Of a stretch of 64,000 nt of DNA, positions 10,766 to 20,102 are shown piece by piece; the first letter of the stretch is position 1; every line of letters begins with the position of its first letter. The position numbers and the translations under genes are program-made. This DNA is from Pseudomonadota bacterium. Lineage in GTDB: Bacteria; Pseudomonadota; Gammaproteobacteria; Burkholderiales; Ferrovaceae. The stretch is taken from contig JAJZPN010000006.1 of assembly GCA_021811145.1 (NCBI GenBank), positions 19,234-83,233 on the forward strand, read 5' to 3'. Below the pieces are notes generated by a model, which was not told the DNA's origin, did no database searches, and worked only from the letters and a program-made list of their open reading frames with translations.

Positions 10766-12586
10766 TTGAGACATCATGCACATGGACACGGCTCATCTAG
10801 CCCTTCTCCAAACTTATTTAATGGCAGTGATTTCAAAGCCATTAAATCTCTAGCGCCTTATTTGATGGCTTTTAAAGGGCGCGTATTGATTGCCTTAATA
10901 TGTTTGATATTGGCAAAAGTATCCAATGTGGCTGTTCCGCTTGCATTAAAATCAATCATTGATGCACTTGATCCTAAACATCAACTCTTGTTACTGCCAA
11001 TTTCTTGGATCATTGCTTATGGTGTATTACGTTTTTCAACAACTTTATTTAATGAGTTACGAGATGGTGTGTTTGCTAAAGTAACGCAAAGTGCTATTCG
11101 TCGCATTGCTTTGACTGTTTTCCAACATCTTCATTCTCTAAATCTGCGTTTTCATCTCGAGCGTCAAACAGGGGGCATGTCACGCGATATCGAGCGAGGT
11201 ACAAGAGGTATTGAGTCGCTCATGCGTTTTACTCTCTTCAGTATTATGCCAACTTTGGTTGAAATCGTTCTGGTTGCGAGTATCTTAGCCTGGAAATATG
11301 ATATTTGGTTTGCCCTGATTACATTGATTACATTGGTTATTTATATTGCTATTACCGTGGTTATAACCGAGTGGAGAACTCAATACAGACGGCGTATGAA
11401 TGAACTCGATTCTAGAGCGAATGCGCGAGCGATTGATAGTTTAATTAATTATGAAACGGTTAAGTATTTTGGTAATGAATCATGGGAAGCCAAGCGTTAC
11501 GATGAGAATTTAGAAAAATGGGAAAGCGCTTCTGTTAAAAGCCAAACCTCACTCGCTCTATTGAATGCCTCACAGAGTTTAATTATTGGTTTAGGCGCTA
11601 CTATTCTTATGTATCGAGCGGCTCTTGGTGTTTATCAAGGTCATTTGTCTATTGGCGATTTAGTATTAATTAATTCCCTTTTACTGCAACTATATATTCC
11701 GTTGAATTTTTTAGGTGTCATTTATCGTGAGATTAAACAATCTCTCGCTGACATGGATCGCATGTTTCGTTTGCTTTCAGTGAATGCTGAAGTAAAGGAC
11801 AAAGACAATGCCTATCAACTGGTATTAACAGACGCACCACAAGTTTGCTTTAACGCAGTAGACTTTGCTTATGATGCTCGTCGTCCCATTTTGCATCAGG
11901 TGAGTCTGACTATTAATCCTGGGAAAACTGTTGCTGTGGTGGGACACAGTGGGGCAGGGAAGTCGACGTTGTCACGTCTACTCTTTCGTTTTTATGACAT
12001 TCAAAGTGGCAGTATTACTATTAATGGACATGATATACGTGACTTGAGTCAACATAGTCTTCGTGCAGCCATTGGTATTGTTCCTCAAGATACGGTGTTA
12101 TTCAACGACACGATTTTTTATAATATTGCTTATGGTCGCCCTCAAGCAACTCGTGACGCAGTGATTGCAGCAGCAAAGGCTGCCCATATTGATGGGTTTA
12201 TTGCAAGTTTACCTGAAGGGTATGACACTGTAGTAGGTGAACGTGGATTGAAGCTGTCAGGTGGTGAAAAACAACGTGTTGCAATAGCTAGAACCCTATT
12301 AAAACGTCCGCATGTGCTGATTTTTGATGAGGCTACCTCTGCATTGGACTCGCATTCGGAAAAAGAAATTCAACAAGAGATTACCGCTTTATCTAAAACG
12401 CATACTACGTTGATTATTGCGCACCGTCTTTCAACTATTGTTCATGCCGATGAAATAATTGTAATGGATCAGGGAAGAATTATTGAGCGTGGTCGTCACG
12501 AGGAATTATTAGCAGAACATGGTGCGTATGCAAGAATGTGGGTATTGCAGCAAAAAGAAAAAGTGAAGCAGGAAAGTGAAGTTTAA
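10766..12586 (+). CDS. Atm1/HMT-type ABC transporter, permease fused to ATPase
   Basis: This is an inner-membrane half-transporter resembling the Atm1/ABCB7 family, which exports glutathione-linked sulfur or metal species. The 606-residue protein has a His-rich N-terminus (RHHAHGHG), six membrane segments (about 45-310), and an ATPase domain with Walker A GHSGAGKST near 392, signature LSGGEKQR near 497 and Walker B LIFDEAT near 518. The start is TTG 10766 behind an AAGTGAG-like site; no in-frame ATG is nearby. The substrate is inferred from family membership only. Confidence 0.88.
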   Translation: MRHHAHGHGSSSPSPNLFNGSDFKAIKSLAPYLMAFKGRVLIALICLILAKVSNVAVPLALKSIIDALDPKHQLLLLPISWIIAYGVLRFSTTLFNELRDGVFAKVTQSAIRRIALTVFQHLHSLNLRFHLERQTGGMSRDIERGTRGIESLMRFTLFSIMPTLVEIVLVASILAWKYDIWFALITLITLVIYIAITVVITEWRTQYRRRMNELDSRANARAIDSLINYETVKYFGNESWEAKRYDENLEKWESASVKSQTSLALLNASQSLIIGLGATILMYRAALGVYQGHLSIGDLVLINSLLLQLYIPLNFLGVIYREIKQSLADMDRMFRLLSVNAEVKDKDNAYQLVLTDAPQVCFNAVDFAYDARRPILHQVSLTINPGKTVAVVGHSGAGKSTLSRLLFRFYDIQSGSITINGHDIRDLSQHSLRAAIGIVPQDTVLFNDTIFYNIAYGRPQATRDAVIAAAKAAHIDGFIASLPEGYDTVVGERGLKLSGGEKQRVAIARTLLKRPHVLIFDEATSALDSHSEKEIQQEITALSKTHTTLIIAHRLSTIVHADEIIVMDQGRIIERGRHEELLAEHGAYARMWVLQQKEKVKQESEV

Positions 12587-12646
12587 TTTACCTTACAAAA
12601 ATCGTGTAAATAGTTGATCGATTTAAGGAAAAGTTGTAGATTTTAC

Positions 12647-12689
12647 TTGCGTTTAGAACTGTTTTTTTGTATTGTAATTGCATTACAAT
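12647..12689 (+). promoter_or_regulatory. Promoter and palindromic operator of the endopeptidase gene
   Basis: TTGCGT (12647-12652), 17 bases, then TATTGT (12670-12675) form a good sigma-70 promoter. A perfect 8-bp inverted repeat, ATTGTAAT-TGC-ATTACAAT (12671-12689), covers the -10 element and the expected start site, where a repressor would block transcription. The binding protein is unknown. Confidence 0.65.
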
Positions 12690-12704
12690 AAAAGGGTCTT
12701 AAAC

Positions 12705-13625
12705 GTGCTGACAAAACACCTTTTACGGTTAGTTTCCGTTGCTTTCCCATTAACCGCTTTGAGTGGTTCGTTTCTAGTTCAGGCTGCTGACCAACAACAT
12801 ACGCATAAGCATCACCATCATAAAATTCATCGAGTCTCTTTTGACCCATCACGTATTAATTTGCTATCTCGCTCTGCACTCGTCATTGATGAGTCAGACC
12901 ACCATGTGGTTTTTTCAAAAAACCCAGATCCTATCCAACCCATTGCTTCCATTACTAAACTAATGACTGCGGTAGTGGTTTTAGAGTCAAATCAAAATCT
13001 TGATGAAACTCTTACTGTATCAAAAGATGATGTTGATACCTTGCGTTTTAGTAGTTCACATTTAAGAGTCGGGGCGCAAGAGACAAGACTTAACTTTTTA
13101 AAAATGGCTCTTATAGCCTCTGAAAATCGTGCTGCCAGTGCTTTAGGTAGAAATTATCCAGGTGGTTTGCCGGCGTTTGTTGCCAAAATGAATGAGGAAG
13201 CCAAGAAACTTGGAATGGTACATAGCCATTTTGCTGATTCTTCAGGTCTTAATGGAAAAAATGTGTCTTCTGCAGAAGATTTAGTTCGTCTAGTTGAAAA
13301 AGCCAGAACTATTCCATTGATTCATAAAATTACAACCACATCAGAAGTGACTCTGCCAGTAGGTTATCGTCACCAATTGGTACGCTTTAAAAATACCAAT
13401 CCTTTGGTGGCCAAGGAAGATTGGAACATTGGTTTATCTAAAACTGGTTATATCAATGAATCGGGTCAGTGTTTGGTGATGGAAGCCAACATTACCGGTC
13501 ATCCAATGGTTATTGTTTTATTGGACTCTCACGGTCATCAAGCACGTATCAACGATGCTCGTCGCGTAAGGCAATGGCTAGAATATCGCTCTAGAACCAA
13601 GAACACAACTGTAGGACAGCTTTAA
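12705..13625 (+). CDS. pbpG: Periplasmic D-Ala-D-Ala endopeptidase (S11, PbpG-like)
   Basis: This is a low-molecular-weight penicillin-binding protein that cleaves peptidoglycan cross-links or terminal D-Ala. The 306-residue product has a signal peptide (about 1-27, ending VQA), a His-rich stretch after cleavage, and all three serine-protease motifs: SITK with Ser82/Lys85, SEN at 139 and KTG at 246. GTG 12705 was chosen because it gives a proper signal peptide and AAAGGG lies upstream; the in-frame TTG at 12678 falls within the predicted promoter. PbpG is favoured over DacA by the short length. Confidence 0.85.
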   Translation: MLTKHLLRLVSVAFPLTALSGSFLVQAADQQHTHKHHHHKIHRVSFDPSRINLLSRSALVIDESDHHVVFSKNPDPIQPIASITKLMTAVVVLESNQNLDETLTVSKDDVDTLRFSSSHLRVGAQETRLNFLKMALIASENRAASALGRNYPGGLPAFVAKMNEEAKKLGMVHSHFADSSGLNGKNVSSAEDLVRLVEKARTIPLIHKITTTSEVTLPVGYRHQLVRFKNTNPLVAKEDWNIGLSKTGYINESGQCLVMEANITGHPMVIVLLDSHGHQARINDARRVRQWLEYRSRTKNTTVGQL

Positions 13626-13640
13626 GTTTAGGAATAAATC

Positions 13641-14369
13641 ATGAAAGTTGGTCTTTTCGTTACATGTCTAATTGACATGATGCGTCCATCGATTGGCTTT
13701 TCTGCCATTGAGCTATTACAAAACGCAGGTTGTGACGTATTGGTACCAGATAATCAAACCTGTTGCGGTCAACCAGGATTTAATTCAGGTGATCGGGAAT
13801 CTGGGAGAACGCTTGCAAAACGGTTTGTTGAACTCTTTGATGGCTGTGATTATGTGGTAGTACCCAGTGGATCCTGTACTGGCATGATACGTCTACATTA
13901 CCAAGATTTGTTCCCTGAAAACACACTACTACAAGAGCGAATCACTGCTCTTGCCCTTCGTACCTTTGAGTTAACCGACTTTTTAGTTAATATTCTGAAA
14001 GTTGAAACAGTAAGCAGTCAGTTTAAAGGAACAGTGACTTACCATGATTCCTGTTCTGGTTTAAGGGAGCTCAATATCAAACAACAGCCACGTCAACTCC
14101 TTGATTCGATTGATCAGTTAACCTTGAAGGAAATGGATCAGTCCGAGTTATGTTGTGGTTTTGGTGGTACTTTCTCTGTTAAATTAGGTGATATTGCTAC
14201 CCGTATGGCTGATAATAAATGTCATTATGCACAACAAAGTGGTGCTGAGGTCATTGTGGGTGGTGATTTAGGTTGCTTGTTGAATATTGAAGGCAGATTA
14301 AGACGAATGGGTGACAATACCACACAGGTCAAACATGTGGCAGAAATACTCACGTACAAAGAGAAGTAA
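13641..14369 (+). CDS. lutA: Lactate utilization protein LutA, Fe-S oxidoreductase subunit
   Basis: LutA belongs to the LutABC (YkgEFG) complex that oxidises L-lactate to pyruvate. The 242-residue protein carries two CCG-type cysteine-rich domains, visible as NQTCCGQPGFNSG and SELCCGFGGTFSVKLG, each expected to bind a cofactor cluster. ATG 13641 has TAGGA upstream. lutB starts 2 bases after the stop. No lactate permease or LutR-type regulator is next to the operon. Confidence 0.93.
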   Translation: MKVGLFVTCLIDMMRPSIGFSAIELLQNAGCDVLVPDNQTCCGQPGFNSGDRESGRTLAKRFVELFDGCDYVVVPSGSCTGMIRLHYQDLFPENTLLQERITALALRTFELTDFLVNILKVETVSSQFKGTVTYHDSCSGLRELNIKQQPRQLLDSIDQLTLKEMDQSELCCGFGGTFSVKLGDIATRMADNKCHYAQQSGAEVIVGGDLGCLLNIEGRLRRMGDNTTQVKHVAEILTYKEK

Positions 14370-14371
14370 TA

Positions 14372-15787
14372 ATGGAACTCACTTCCTTTACGTTTAAGAA
14401 AAACGTTAAAAAGAAATTATCTGACGCTCGGTTACAAAACAACATGCGTCGTTTTGGTGGACGTTTTGTTGAAGCACGCGCGAAAGTCATGCAAGAGGTA
14501 GACAATCTTGAGGACATTCGTGTTGCAGCAGCAGCTATTCGTGATCGATCATTAGCCAATCTAGATACGTATTTGACGCTGTTTGAAGAACAAGCCATAC
14601 AGCGTGGAACCGTTGTTCATTATGCAGAAACAGCCCATGATGTAAATCGTATTGTGCTTGAAATTGCTCAAGCAAACCAAGTTAAAAAAATCGTTAAATC
14701 TAAATCCATGGTTAGCGAAGAATCCGGGTTGAATGACGCGGTTATAGCGGCTGGGATAGAAGCAATAGAAACCGATTTAGGCGAATATATTTTACAGTTG
14801 GCTAAAGAGCCCCCATCGCATATTATCGCTCCTGCTATTCACAAGAGTGTAGAGGAGGTTGCTGAACTTTTTTCAGAACATCATCACACCCCTAAAAGCA
14901 CTGATATACCCGCATTATGTCGTGAAGCAAGGGAACAGTTACGTCCTCATTTCTTAAGTGCTGATATGGGGATATCAGGCGGAAATTTTTTAATTGCAGA
15001 GACCGGTTCAGTGGCCATCGTGACCAACGAAGGGAATGGTAGGATGGTAACCACTATGCCTCGTATACATGTGGCTATTACAGGTATTGAAAAGGTACTA
15101 GGTACATTAAATGATTTCTCAACTATATTAAGGTTACTCACGCGTTCTGCCACGGGGCAAAGTATAACGAATTACGTTTCGGTTATGACTGGGGTACGTG
15201 ATGCAAGTAATGCAGATGGCCCTGAACAGTCTCACGTCATTTTAGTAGATAGTGGACGTTCACGATTGCTTGCTGGTCGATTAAAGCAGGCATTACGCTG
15301 TATACGTTGCGGTGCTTGTATGAATCACTGTCCTGTTTACCAGAATATTGGTGGTCATGCTTATGGATGGGTTTATCCTGGACCAATAGGAGCAGTGCTT
15401 ACCCCCTCCTACGTAGGGTTAAAAGAAGCTCTTGATTTACCACAAGCTTCTACATTATGTGGCGCGTGCCAAGTGGTGTGCCCTGTTAAAATTCCGTTAC
15501 CTGAATTAATGCGTGTACTTCGTGAGGAATCTTTTTCTCAAGGCTTACGTCCTTGGCATGAAAGGCTATCAGTGACTCTCTGGCGCTTTACTGCTAACCA
15601 TCCTAAGCTATATGGTTTCATGACTCGCCATGTGGTGAAGTTATTAAAAGCACTAGGTGGAAGCAAGGGGTTAATTCATTGGTTGCCCGGGCTAGATGGG
15701 TGGACAGAGGGACGTGATATGCCAGCCCCTTCAGGTAAAACTTTTAGAGATCAATATAAGGCTCAACAAGATGAGCGCAAGAGATAA
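14372..15787 (+). CDS. lutB: Lactate utilization iron-sulfur protein LutB
   Basis: LutB is the large subunit of the lactate oxidation complex. The 471-residue protein has an LutB/LldF N-terminal domain and a ferredoxin-like domain with two cluster motifs: CIRCGACMNHC from about residue 310 and CGACQVVCP from about 363. The length fits the family. The last 17 bases overlap the start of lutC, indicating a single translationally coupled transcript. Confidence 0.94.
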   Translation: MELTSFTFKKNVKKKLSDARLQNNMRRFGGRFVEARAKVMQEVDNLEDIRVAAAAIRDRSLANLDTYLTLFEEQAIQRGTVVHYAETAHDVNRIVLEIAQANQVKKIVKSKSMVSEESGLNDAVIAAGIEAIETDLGEYILQLAKEPPSHIIAPAIHKSVEEVAELFSEHHHTPKSTDIPALCREAREQLRPHFLSADMGISGGNFLIAETGSVAIVTNEGNGRMVTTMPRIHVAITGIEKVLGTLNDFSTILRLLTRSATGQSITNYVSVMTGVRDASNADGPEQSHVILVDSGRSRLLAGRLKQALRCIRCGACMNHCPVYQNIGGHAYGWVYPGPIGAVLTPSYVGLKEALDLPQASTLCGACQVVCPVKIPLPELMRVLREESFSQGLRPWHERLSVTLWRFTANHPKLYGFMTRHVVKLLKALGGSKGLIHWLPGLDGWTEGRDMPAPSGKTFRDQYKAQQDERKR

Positions 15788-16418
15788 TATATTTGCCCGT
15801 ATTCGTCGTGGTTTAGGTTTGCCTACCATTCCTTTAGCTGAAGAACGTGAAAGAGCATTATCTGTCATTAACGATAAACCGCGCGGACCACGTCCTAGTC
15901 AAGTATGGCAAGATCCTATTTCGCGATTTATTGAACGCTGTCAACAATTGTCTACTACTACAGAAGTCGTATCTGACATAAGTGCTATTCCTCAAGCTGT
16001 ATCTAACTATCTCAATCAATATAACTTGCCACGACAGATGGTTATCTGGCCAGATTTCAGTCAATATAATTGGCAAGAAGTAGGTATCACTGTTCGTGTT
16101 GGTAGTGCTAAGGGAGATGATCTTGTGGGAGTGACAGGTGCCTTTTGTGCTATTGCAGAAACAGCAACCTTAATGTTACCTTCCGGCGTAAATACGCCTT
16201 CCACTGTTAGTTTACTTCCTGAAACTCATATTGCACTATTAGATAAAAAGAGAATCGTCAACTACATGGAAGATGCCTGGGCACTTTATATGGCAGAAAA
16301 AGGGACATTACCCAGAGCCGTGAATTTTGTATCAGGACCTTCTCGTACCGCTGATATTGAACAAACTATTATTATCGGTGCTCATGGACCGTATCGTGTT
16401 CATATTATTCTTTACTAA
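15771..16418 (+). CDS. lutC: Lactate utilization protein LutC
   Basis: LutC is the third subunit of the lactate oxidation complex, with the LUD fold and no metal cluster. The 215-residue product contains TGAFCAIAETATLMLPSG and a C-terminal FVSGPSRTADIEQTIIIGAHGP motif, both LUD-domain signatures. ATG 15771 lies inside the end of lutB and begins MSARDNIFARIRRGLG, the usual LutC N-terminus. Longer in-frame starts would lie deeper in lutB. The gene ends 7 bases from the convergent relaxase-like gene. Confidence 0.93.
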   Translation: MSARDNIFARIRRGLGLPTIPLAEERERALSVINDKPRGPRPSQVWQDPISRFIERCQQLSTTTEVVSDISAIPQAVSNYLNQYNLPRQMVIWPDFSQYNWQEVGITVRVGSAKGDDLVGVTGAFCAIAETATLMLPSGVNTPSTVSLLPETHIALLDKKRIVNYMEDAWALYMAEKGTLPRAVNFVSGPSRTADIEQTIIIGAHGPYRVHIILY

Positions 16419-16425
16419 GTAACTG

Positions 16426-17736
16426 TCAGCGTTCTATTTCAATATCATGTTTCGGTGATCGCTGGAGTAGCTCATTAATCTGTTGTTCTGCTGTATTCAA
16501 CGAGCTAATAAACGCATTCAGTATCTTTGGCTGCATTTCATGGTTTCGCCAAATATCCTCTAACAATGTTTTAGCAGTTACATTATTGTTAGAGGTCTCA
16601 TTAATTAAAAAATGAAGCCAAGATATTTTTTTATTGACTTGTTTGTTAACGAGTAAAGGAGATGAATGCATAGTTAATAGTTGTTTTTTTAGTTGTTGAT
16701 GCTCTCGAGTTGATACTAGTTTTAAATCACTCAATCGTTCAATAATGGCGTAGTGTGTCTTATGATGTAGAGGATTGGTTGTCCTACTATTAAAGGATAA
16801 GTGTGACTTATTAGAATAATAGTAGCGTTGGGTTAGCTGAGCTAGGGAAAGTGCATCATGCGGAGGATTTTGATGAAAGAGTGCTCTTGTTCCATGTTCT
16901 TCAAAACATGAATAATAGTGTTGGTAATTCAGTTTACTTAAGGTATTGATTGTATTGATAGGAGAATAGGGCCCCCATTTGTTAAGCAGATATTGTGAGC
17001 TTAATTTTTTATCAATAAGAGAAGGTTTAATATGAATGACATGTCCATTTAATGAAGTTGACCAGCTAAAGGATTGGTGTTGTGGTATCAATTGAATGTG
17101 ACAGTAATTCAATATTGTTTGAAACTGATACCAGTTACTGTAAGGCATATCGACGTAGCCTACCAATTGATCTTTTAAATAACGACGAAGCCATTGATAA
17201 AAGGTAAATGGTTTTGTATGGATAAATTCATAATTACGATCGTTTTTGGAGAAAATTCTAACGTCAGAATTATCTTGATGATGAGTTTTTACATCGCGTT
17301 TGAGTGATCGCAGTAATTGTTGTTGGTGATGGTCTGAAAACAATAAAATATGAACATGAGGATGAGGGGTGTTGGTATGGGTGAACCACAGAGCTTGACT
17401 ATAAAACGATTGATGATGATTTAAAAAACGAGTGAGTTCCTTGTTGATTGATAGATAATCAGTTGAGGAAGACTGCCAACTGCTTACGCCATGAACCATG
17501 AGCGTATGTGGATTCGCGGTAAGTAAAAATGCTCCTTTGAGTAAGTAGGTCATACTGAATATATCGTTTTTATTATTAAGTGTGGCTTTAAAGCCCCTTT
17601 GTCCCATTAATCCCTGACTTAAACACCAATCTTCCTCTTTGAAGTAGTCACGAGTTAAGTACAGTAATAGAGGTCTAAATGAAGTCATTTGACTGGTTGG
17701 TTTAATCGACAATAGTTTGAAACTTATCTTTGGCAT
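16426..17736 (-). CDS. Relaxase-like protein (MOB_P type), possibly domesticated
   Basis: I recognise this 436-residue protein only by motif. Residues 118-130 read FTHTNTPHPHVHI, which fits the three-histidine metal motif (HxDxxHxHVH) of MOB_P relaxases with Asn in place of Asp. The N-terminus has YLTRDY (Tyr26/Tyr31), a possible nicking tyrosine. About residues 190-260 (HVIHIKPSLIDKKLSSQYLLNKWGPY in shorter pieces) resemble the domain after the nuclease core of TraI/MobA. Relaxases nick DNA at oriT to start conjugation. No transfer genes, integrase or nic site is nearby, and codon use is host-like. It overlaps its upstream partner by 13 bases. It could instead be a relic with another nucleic-acid role. 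Confidence 0.6.
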   Translation of the reverse strand: MPKISFKLLSIKPTSQMTSFRPLLLYLTRDYFKEEDWCLSQGLMGQRGFKATLNNKNDIFSMTYLLKGAFLLTANPHTLMVHGVSSWQSSSTDYLSINKELTRFLNHHQSFYSQALWFTHTNTPHPHVHILLFSDHHQQQLLRSLKRDVKTHHQDNSDVRIFSKNDRNYEFIHTKPFTFYQWLRRYLKDQLVGYVDMPYSNWYQFQTILNYCHIQLIPQHQSFSWSTSLNGHVIHIKPSLIDKKLSSQYLLNKWGPYSPINTINTLSKLNYQHYYSCFEEHGTRALFHQNPPHDALSLAQLTQRYYYSNKSHLSFNSRTTNPLHHKTHYAIIERLSDLKLVSTREHQQLKKQLLTMHSSPLLVNKQVNKKISWLHFLINETSNNNVTAKTLLEDIWRNHEMQPKILNAFISSLNTAEQQINELLQRSPKHDIEIER

Positions 17737-18032
17737 TGATAAAAAAGATGTATTTCATCTAAGAGCTGACTAAGCTTGTTATAGATACGATTCAGCGTCA
17801 ATTCATCATGTTGAGATAGGTGAGAAGTGTTTTCAACAATAAACGATACCATTAGTTTGAGTTCATGTAGTTCAACTAAAAACACTTCAATGCTTATATT
17901 ATTAAGATCGTAATCTAATAAGCGAGCCTTGACCCATAGAGCTTCGGGTAGACCACTTCGCTTAATCGCAAGACGAACAGAGGATACTTCTTTGGAGTTG
18001 AGCGGAGCATGGCTAAAGGTAATGGGATCCAT
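17724..18032 (-). CDS. Small MobC-like relaxosome accessory protein
   Basis: This 102-residue protein has no sure family match. The first half (PLNSKEVSSVRLAIKRSG, then LPEALWVKARLLDYDL) fits the pattern of ribbon-helix-helix accessory proteins such as MobC/TraJ, in which a polar strand is followed by two helices and a conserved Gly. The second half is helical (NRIYNKLSQLLDEIHLF), as expected for oligomerisation. It lies upstream of and overlaps the relaxase-like gene, the usual mobC-mobA order. The start ATG at 18032 lacks a clear Shine-Dalgarno and follows an inverted repeat. Confidence 0.5.
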   Translation of the reverse strand: MDPITFSHAPLNSKEVSSVRLAIKRSGLPEALWVKARLLDYDLNNISIEVFLVELHELKLMVSFIVENTSHLSQHDELTLNRIYNKLSQLLDEIHLFYQCQR

Positions 18033-18033
18033 G

Positions 18034-18050
18034 CTGATAATCTGTATCAG
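18034..18050. promoter_or_regulatory. Inverted repeat just upstream of the MobC-like gene
   Basis: CTGATA-ATCTG-TATCAG ends 1 base before the start codon of the minus-strand gene. MobC-type proteins often repress their own genes, so this may be an operator. It could equally be a leader hairpin that hides the start. No oriT nic consensus was found here. Confidence 0.4.
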
Positions 18051-18072
18051 TGGAAGATTTTTTTATTTAAAA

Positions 18073-19413
18073 TTAATTCTTTTTAAAAAATAGAATACTG
18101 ACTTCAAACCCACTATGGTTGGCAAGTTGTTGCATATTGATTGAGGCGTGATGAAGTTCAATAATGCGTTGAACAATGGATAACCCCAGCCCACTACCTT
18201 GTGCAGTGGTTCCGTTTAATCGATAGAAGCGATTGAAAATGTTAATTTGCTCGTCTGGATCAATACCCTTACCTTGATCAATAACAGCAAGACGAATTCC
18301 TTCAGGCGTATCTGTTAATTCAATATTGATATGTGAATGTTCAGGAGCATAGCGTAGCGCATTATCTAGTAGATTACGCAACACAATTTCAAGTTGCCAT
18401 CGATTACCAATTACGCTTAAATCAGTTTGACAGTGGCATTGTATATTAATGTGCCGTTGATTTGCGTAACCCGTGAGATCAGATTTAACTTTATGAATAA
18501 CCTGGTTTAATTCAACCTCAGTCATTTCATTTTGTGCATTTTCAGGATCAACGCGAGCTAGGATGAGTAATTGCTCGATTAAGTGAGTGGAGCGTTCAGT
18601 GCCTTGAATTACCTGTTGTAAGGCATGTAAACGGTCATCATCATTGTCCGCTCTCATGGCAACTTGTGCTTGTGTTTTTATAGCAGCCAAGGGGGTTCTA
18701 AGTTCATGGGCTGCATTTCCTGTAAATTGTTTTTCACTATCAAGAGAGCGTTTTAGTCGATTAAGTAAATCATTAATGGAGGCGGCAAGGGGAGTGACTT
18801 CATCGGGAACTGATGCTAAATCAATCGCATCCATACGTGAGGCATTTCGTTCTACAATCGCTTGTCGTATTCGCTGTAAAGGAGTCAGCCCCATTCTGAC
18901 TGTAAACCAGATGAGAATACCTAAAATAGGAAAAAAAGCCAGCGTGGGTAACAGTATTTGGAAGCTAATATGTTGTGCTAATTTGGCGCGTGTAGCAACT
19001 GGTTCAGCAATAAAAATATGATAAGTGTGATGGCTATCCCACTCATTCAATAATCGCCATTTTTTATTTAAATAGTGTATTTCTTGGAAGCCAGGTTGAT
19101 CATTTTGAATTAATGGTATTTCTGGAGCATGCATTGAGCGCATGACAATTCCATCATTATCCCAAACTTGATACATCATGGTTTGGGCATAAGGTTGACT
19201 CTCAGGTGGACTAAATCCACCATGCTCAATAATCTCTTCTTTTTCTCTACGCGCCATACCAAGTAAAATATGAGCAGCTTGCGTAATCTCTGCATCAAAT
19301 ACAGCATCAATTTCATCACGCGTTTCGTAACGTGTTAATAATGCGGTCATCAACCAGGCACTAGATAACAATGCAACCAATAAAACAATTAAACGTCGTC
19401 GTATGGAGGTCAT
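18073..19413 (-). CDS. Two-component sensor histidine kinase, QseC-like
   Basis: This inner-membrane kinase phosphorylates the neighbouring response regulator. The 446-residue protein has a first membrane segment (about 7-27), a periplasmic sensor (28-150), a second segment (about 152-172), a HAMP-like linker, the phospho-acceptor motif HELRTPLA with His236, an N box RNLLDNALRYAP, and G boxes DQGKGID and GSGLGLS. The architecture is that of the QseC/PmrB/TctE family; the signal is unknown. The start overlaps the regulator stop by 4 bases, so the two are one operon. Confidence 0.92.
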   Translation of the reverse strand: MTSIRRRLIVLLVALLSSAWLMTALLTRYETRDEIDAVFDAEITQAAHILLGMARREKEEIIEHGGFSPPESQPYAQTMMYQVWDNDGIVMRSMHAPEIPLIQNDQPGFQEIHYLNKKWRLLNEWDSHHTYHIFIAEPVATRAKLAQHISFQILLPTLAFFPILGILIWFTVRMGLTPLQRIRQAIVERNASRMDAIDLASVPDEVTPLAASINDLLNRLKRSLDSEKQFTGNAAHELRTPLAAIKTQAQVAMRADNDDDRLHALQQVIQGTERSTHLIEQLLILARVDPENAQNEMTEVELNQVIHKVKSDLTGYANQRHINIQCHCQTDLSVIGNRWQLEIVLRNLLDNALRYAPEHSHINIELTDTPEGIRLAVIDQGKGIDPDEQINIFNRFYRLNGTTAQGSGLGLSIVQRIIELHHASINMQQLANHSGFEVSILFFKKN

Positions 19414-20069
19414 AGTTTGTCGATTACATAACCAATACCGCGAATAGTGCGTATTAACTCATTACCTAGTTTTTTACGTAAATGATGGATATGAACCTCA
19501 ACTGAATTGCTTTCGATTTCATCGTCCCAACCATATAACTTTTCTTCTAACTGTTCCCTTGAGAATACCCGTCCTTGATTGAGTAATAATTGCTCAAGAA
19601 TACTGAATTCTTTAACAGATACGCCAATAACTTGATTATTCAACACAACGGTATGGGCCGCAGGATCAAGAATCAATTCTCCGCGGATAATGACAGCAGA
19701 GCTTTGTCCGCTACTACGTCTCACAAGCGCCCGAATTCGGGCTAATAATTCATCTAAATCAAAGGGCTTGATCAGATAATCATCAGCACCACTATCTAAG
19801 CCTTTGATTTTATCCGATAGTGTATCTCGCGCTGTTAAAATTAAAACTGGAATTGCGTTTTTTTGACTACGACAATCAGCAAGAACATCTAAACCTGACT
19901 TCTTTGGTAAATTGAGATCTAAAATCATGGCGCTATAGTCACCGGTTTTGAGAGCATGAGTAGCAGCCATTCCATCTTGTACCCAGTCGGTTACGTATCC
20001 TGCTTGTTTTAAACCGGCACGAATCCCATCGCCTAGAATTGAATCATCTTCTACCAATAAAATTTTCAT
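19410..20069 (-). CDS. OmpR-family response regulator, QseB/PmrA-like
   Basis: This is a DNA-binding partner of the adjacent kinase. The 219-residue protein has a receiver domain with acidic residues Asp8/Asp9, phospho-acceptor Asp51 (MILDLNLP) and Lys near 101 (DDYLIKPF), then a winged-helix domain (about 125-219) ending HHLRKKLGNELIRTIRGIGYVID. Regulators of the QseB/PmrA branch bind direct TTAA-type half sites 5 bases apart. Two such sites occur within 2.7 kb (20829-20845, 22734-22750), which suggests its local targets. Confidence 0.93.
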   Translation of the reverse strand: MKILLVEDDSILGDGIRAGLKQAGYVTDWVQDGMAATHALKTGDYSAMILDLNLPKKSGLDVLADCRSQKNAIPVLILTARDTLSDKIKGLDSGADDYLIKPFDLDELLARIRALVRRSSGQSSAVIIRGELILDPAAHTVVLNNQVIGVSVKEFSILEQLLLNQGRVFSREQLEEKLYGWDDEIESNSVEVHIHHLRKKLGNELIRTIRGIGYVIDKL

Positions 20070-20102
20070 GATTAGTTCATATTTATTTTAGTATTCAAAT
20101 TA

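Noticed and set aside
18033..18072. oriT nick site for the relaxase-like gene
   Set aside because: The short inverted repeat is present, but no YATCCTG-type nick consensus; sequence does not support an oriT call.
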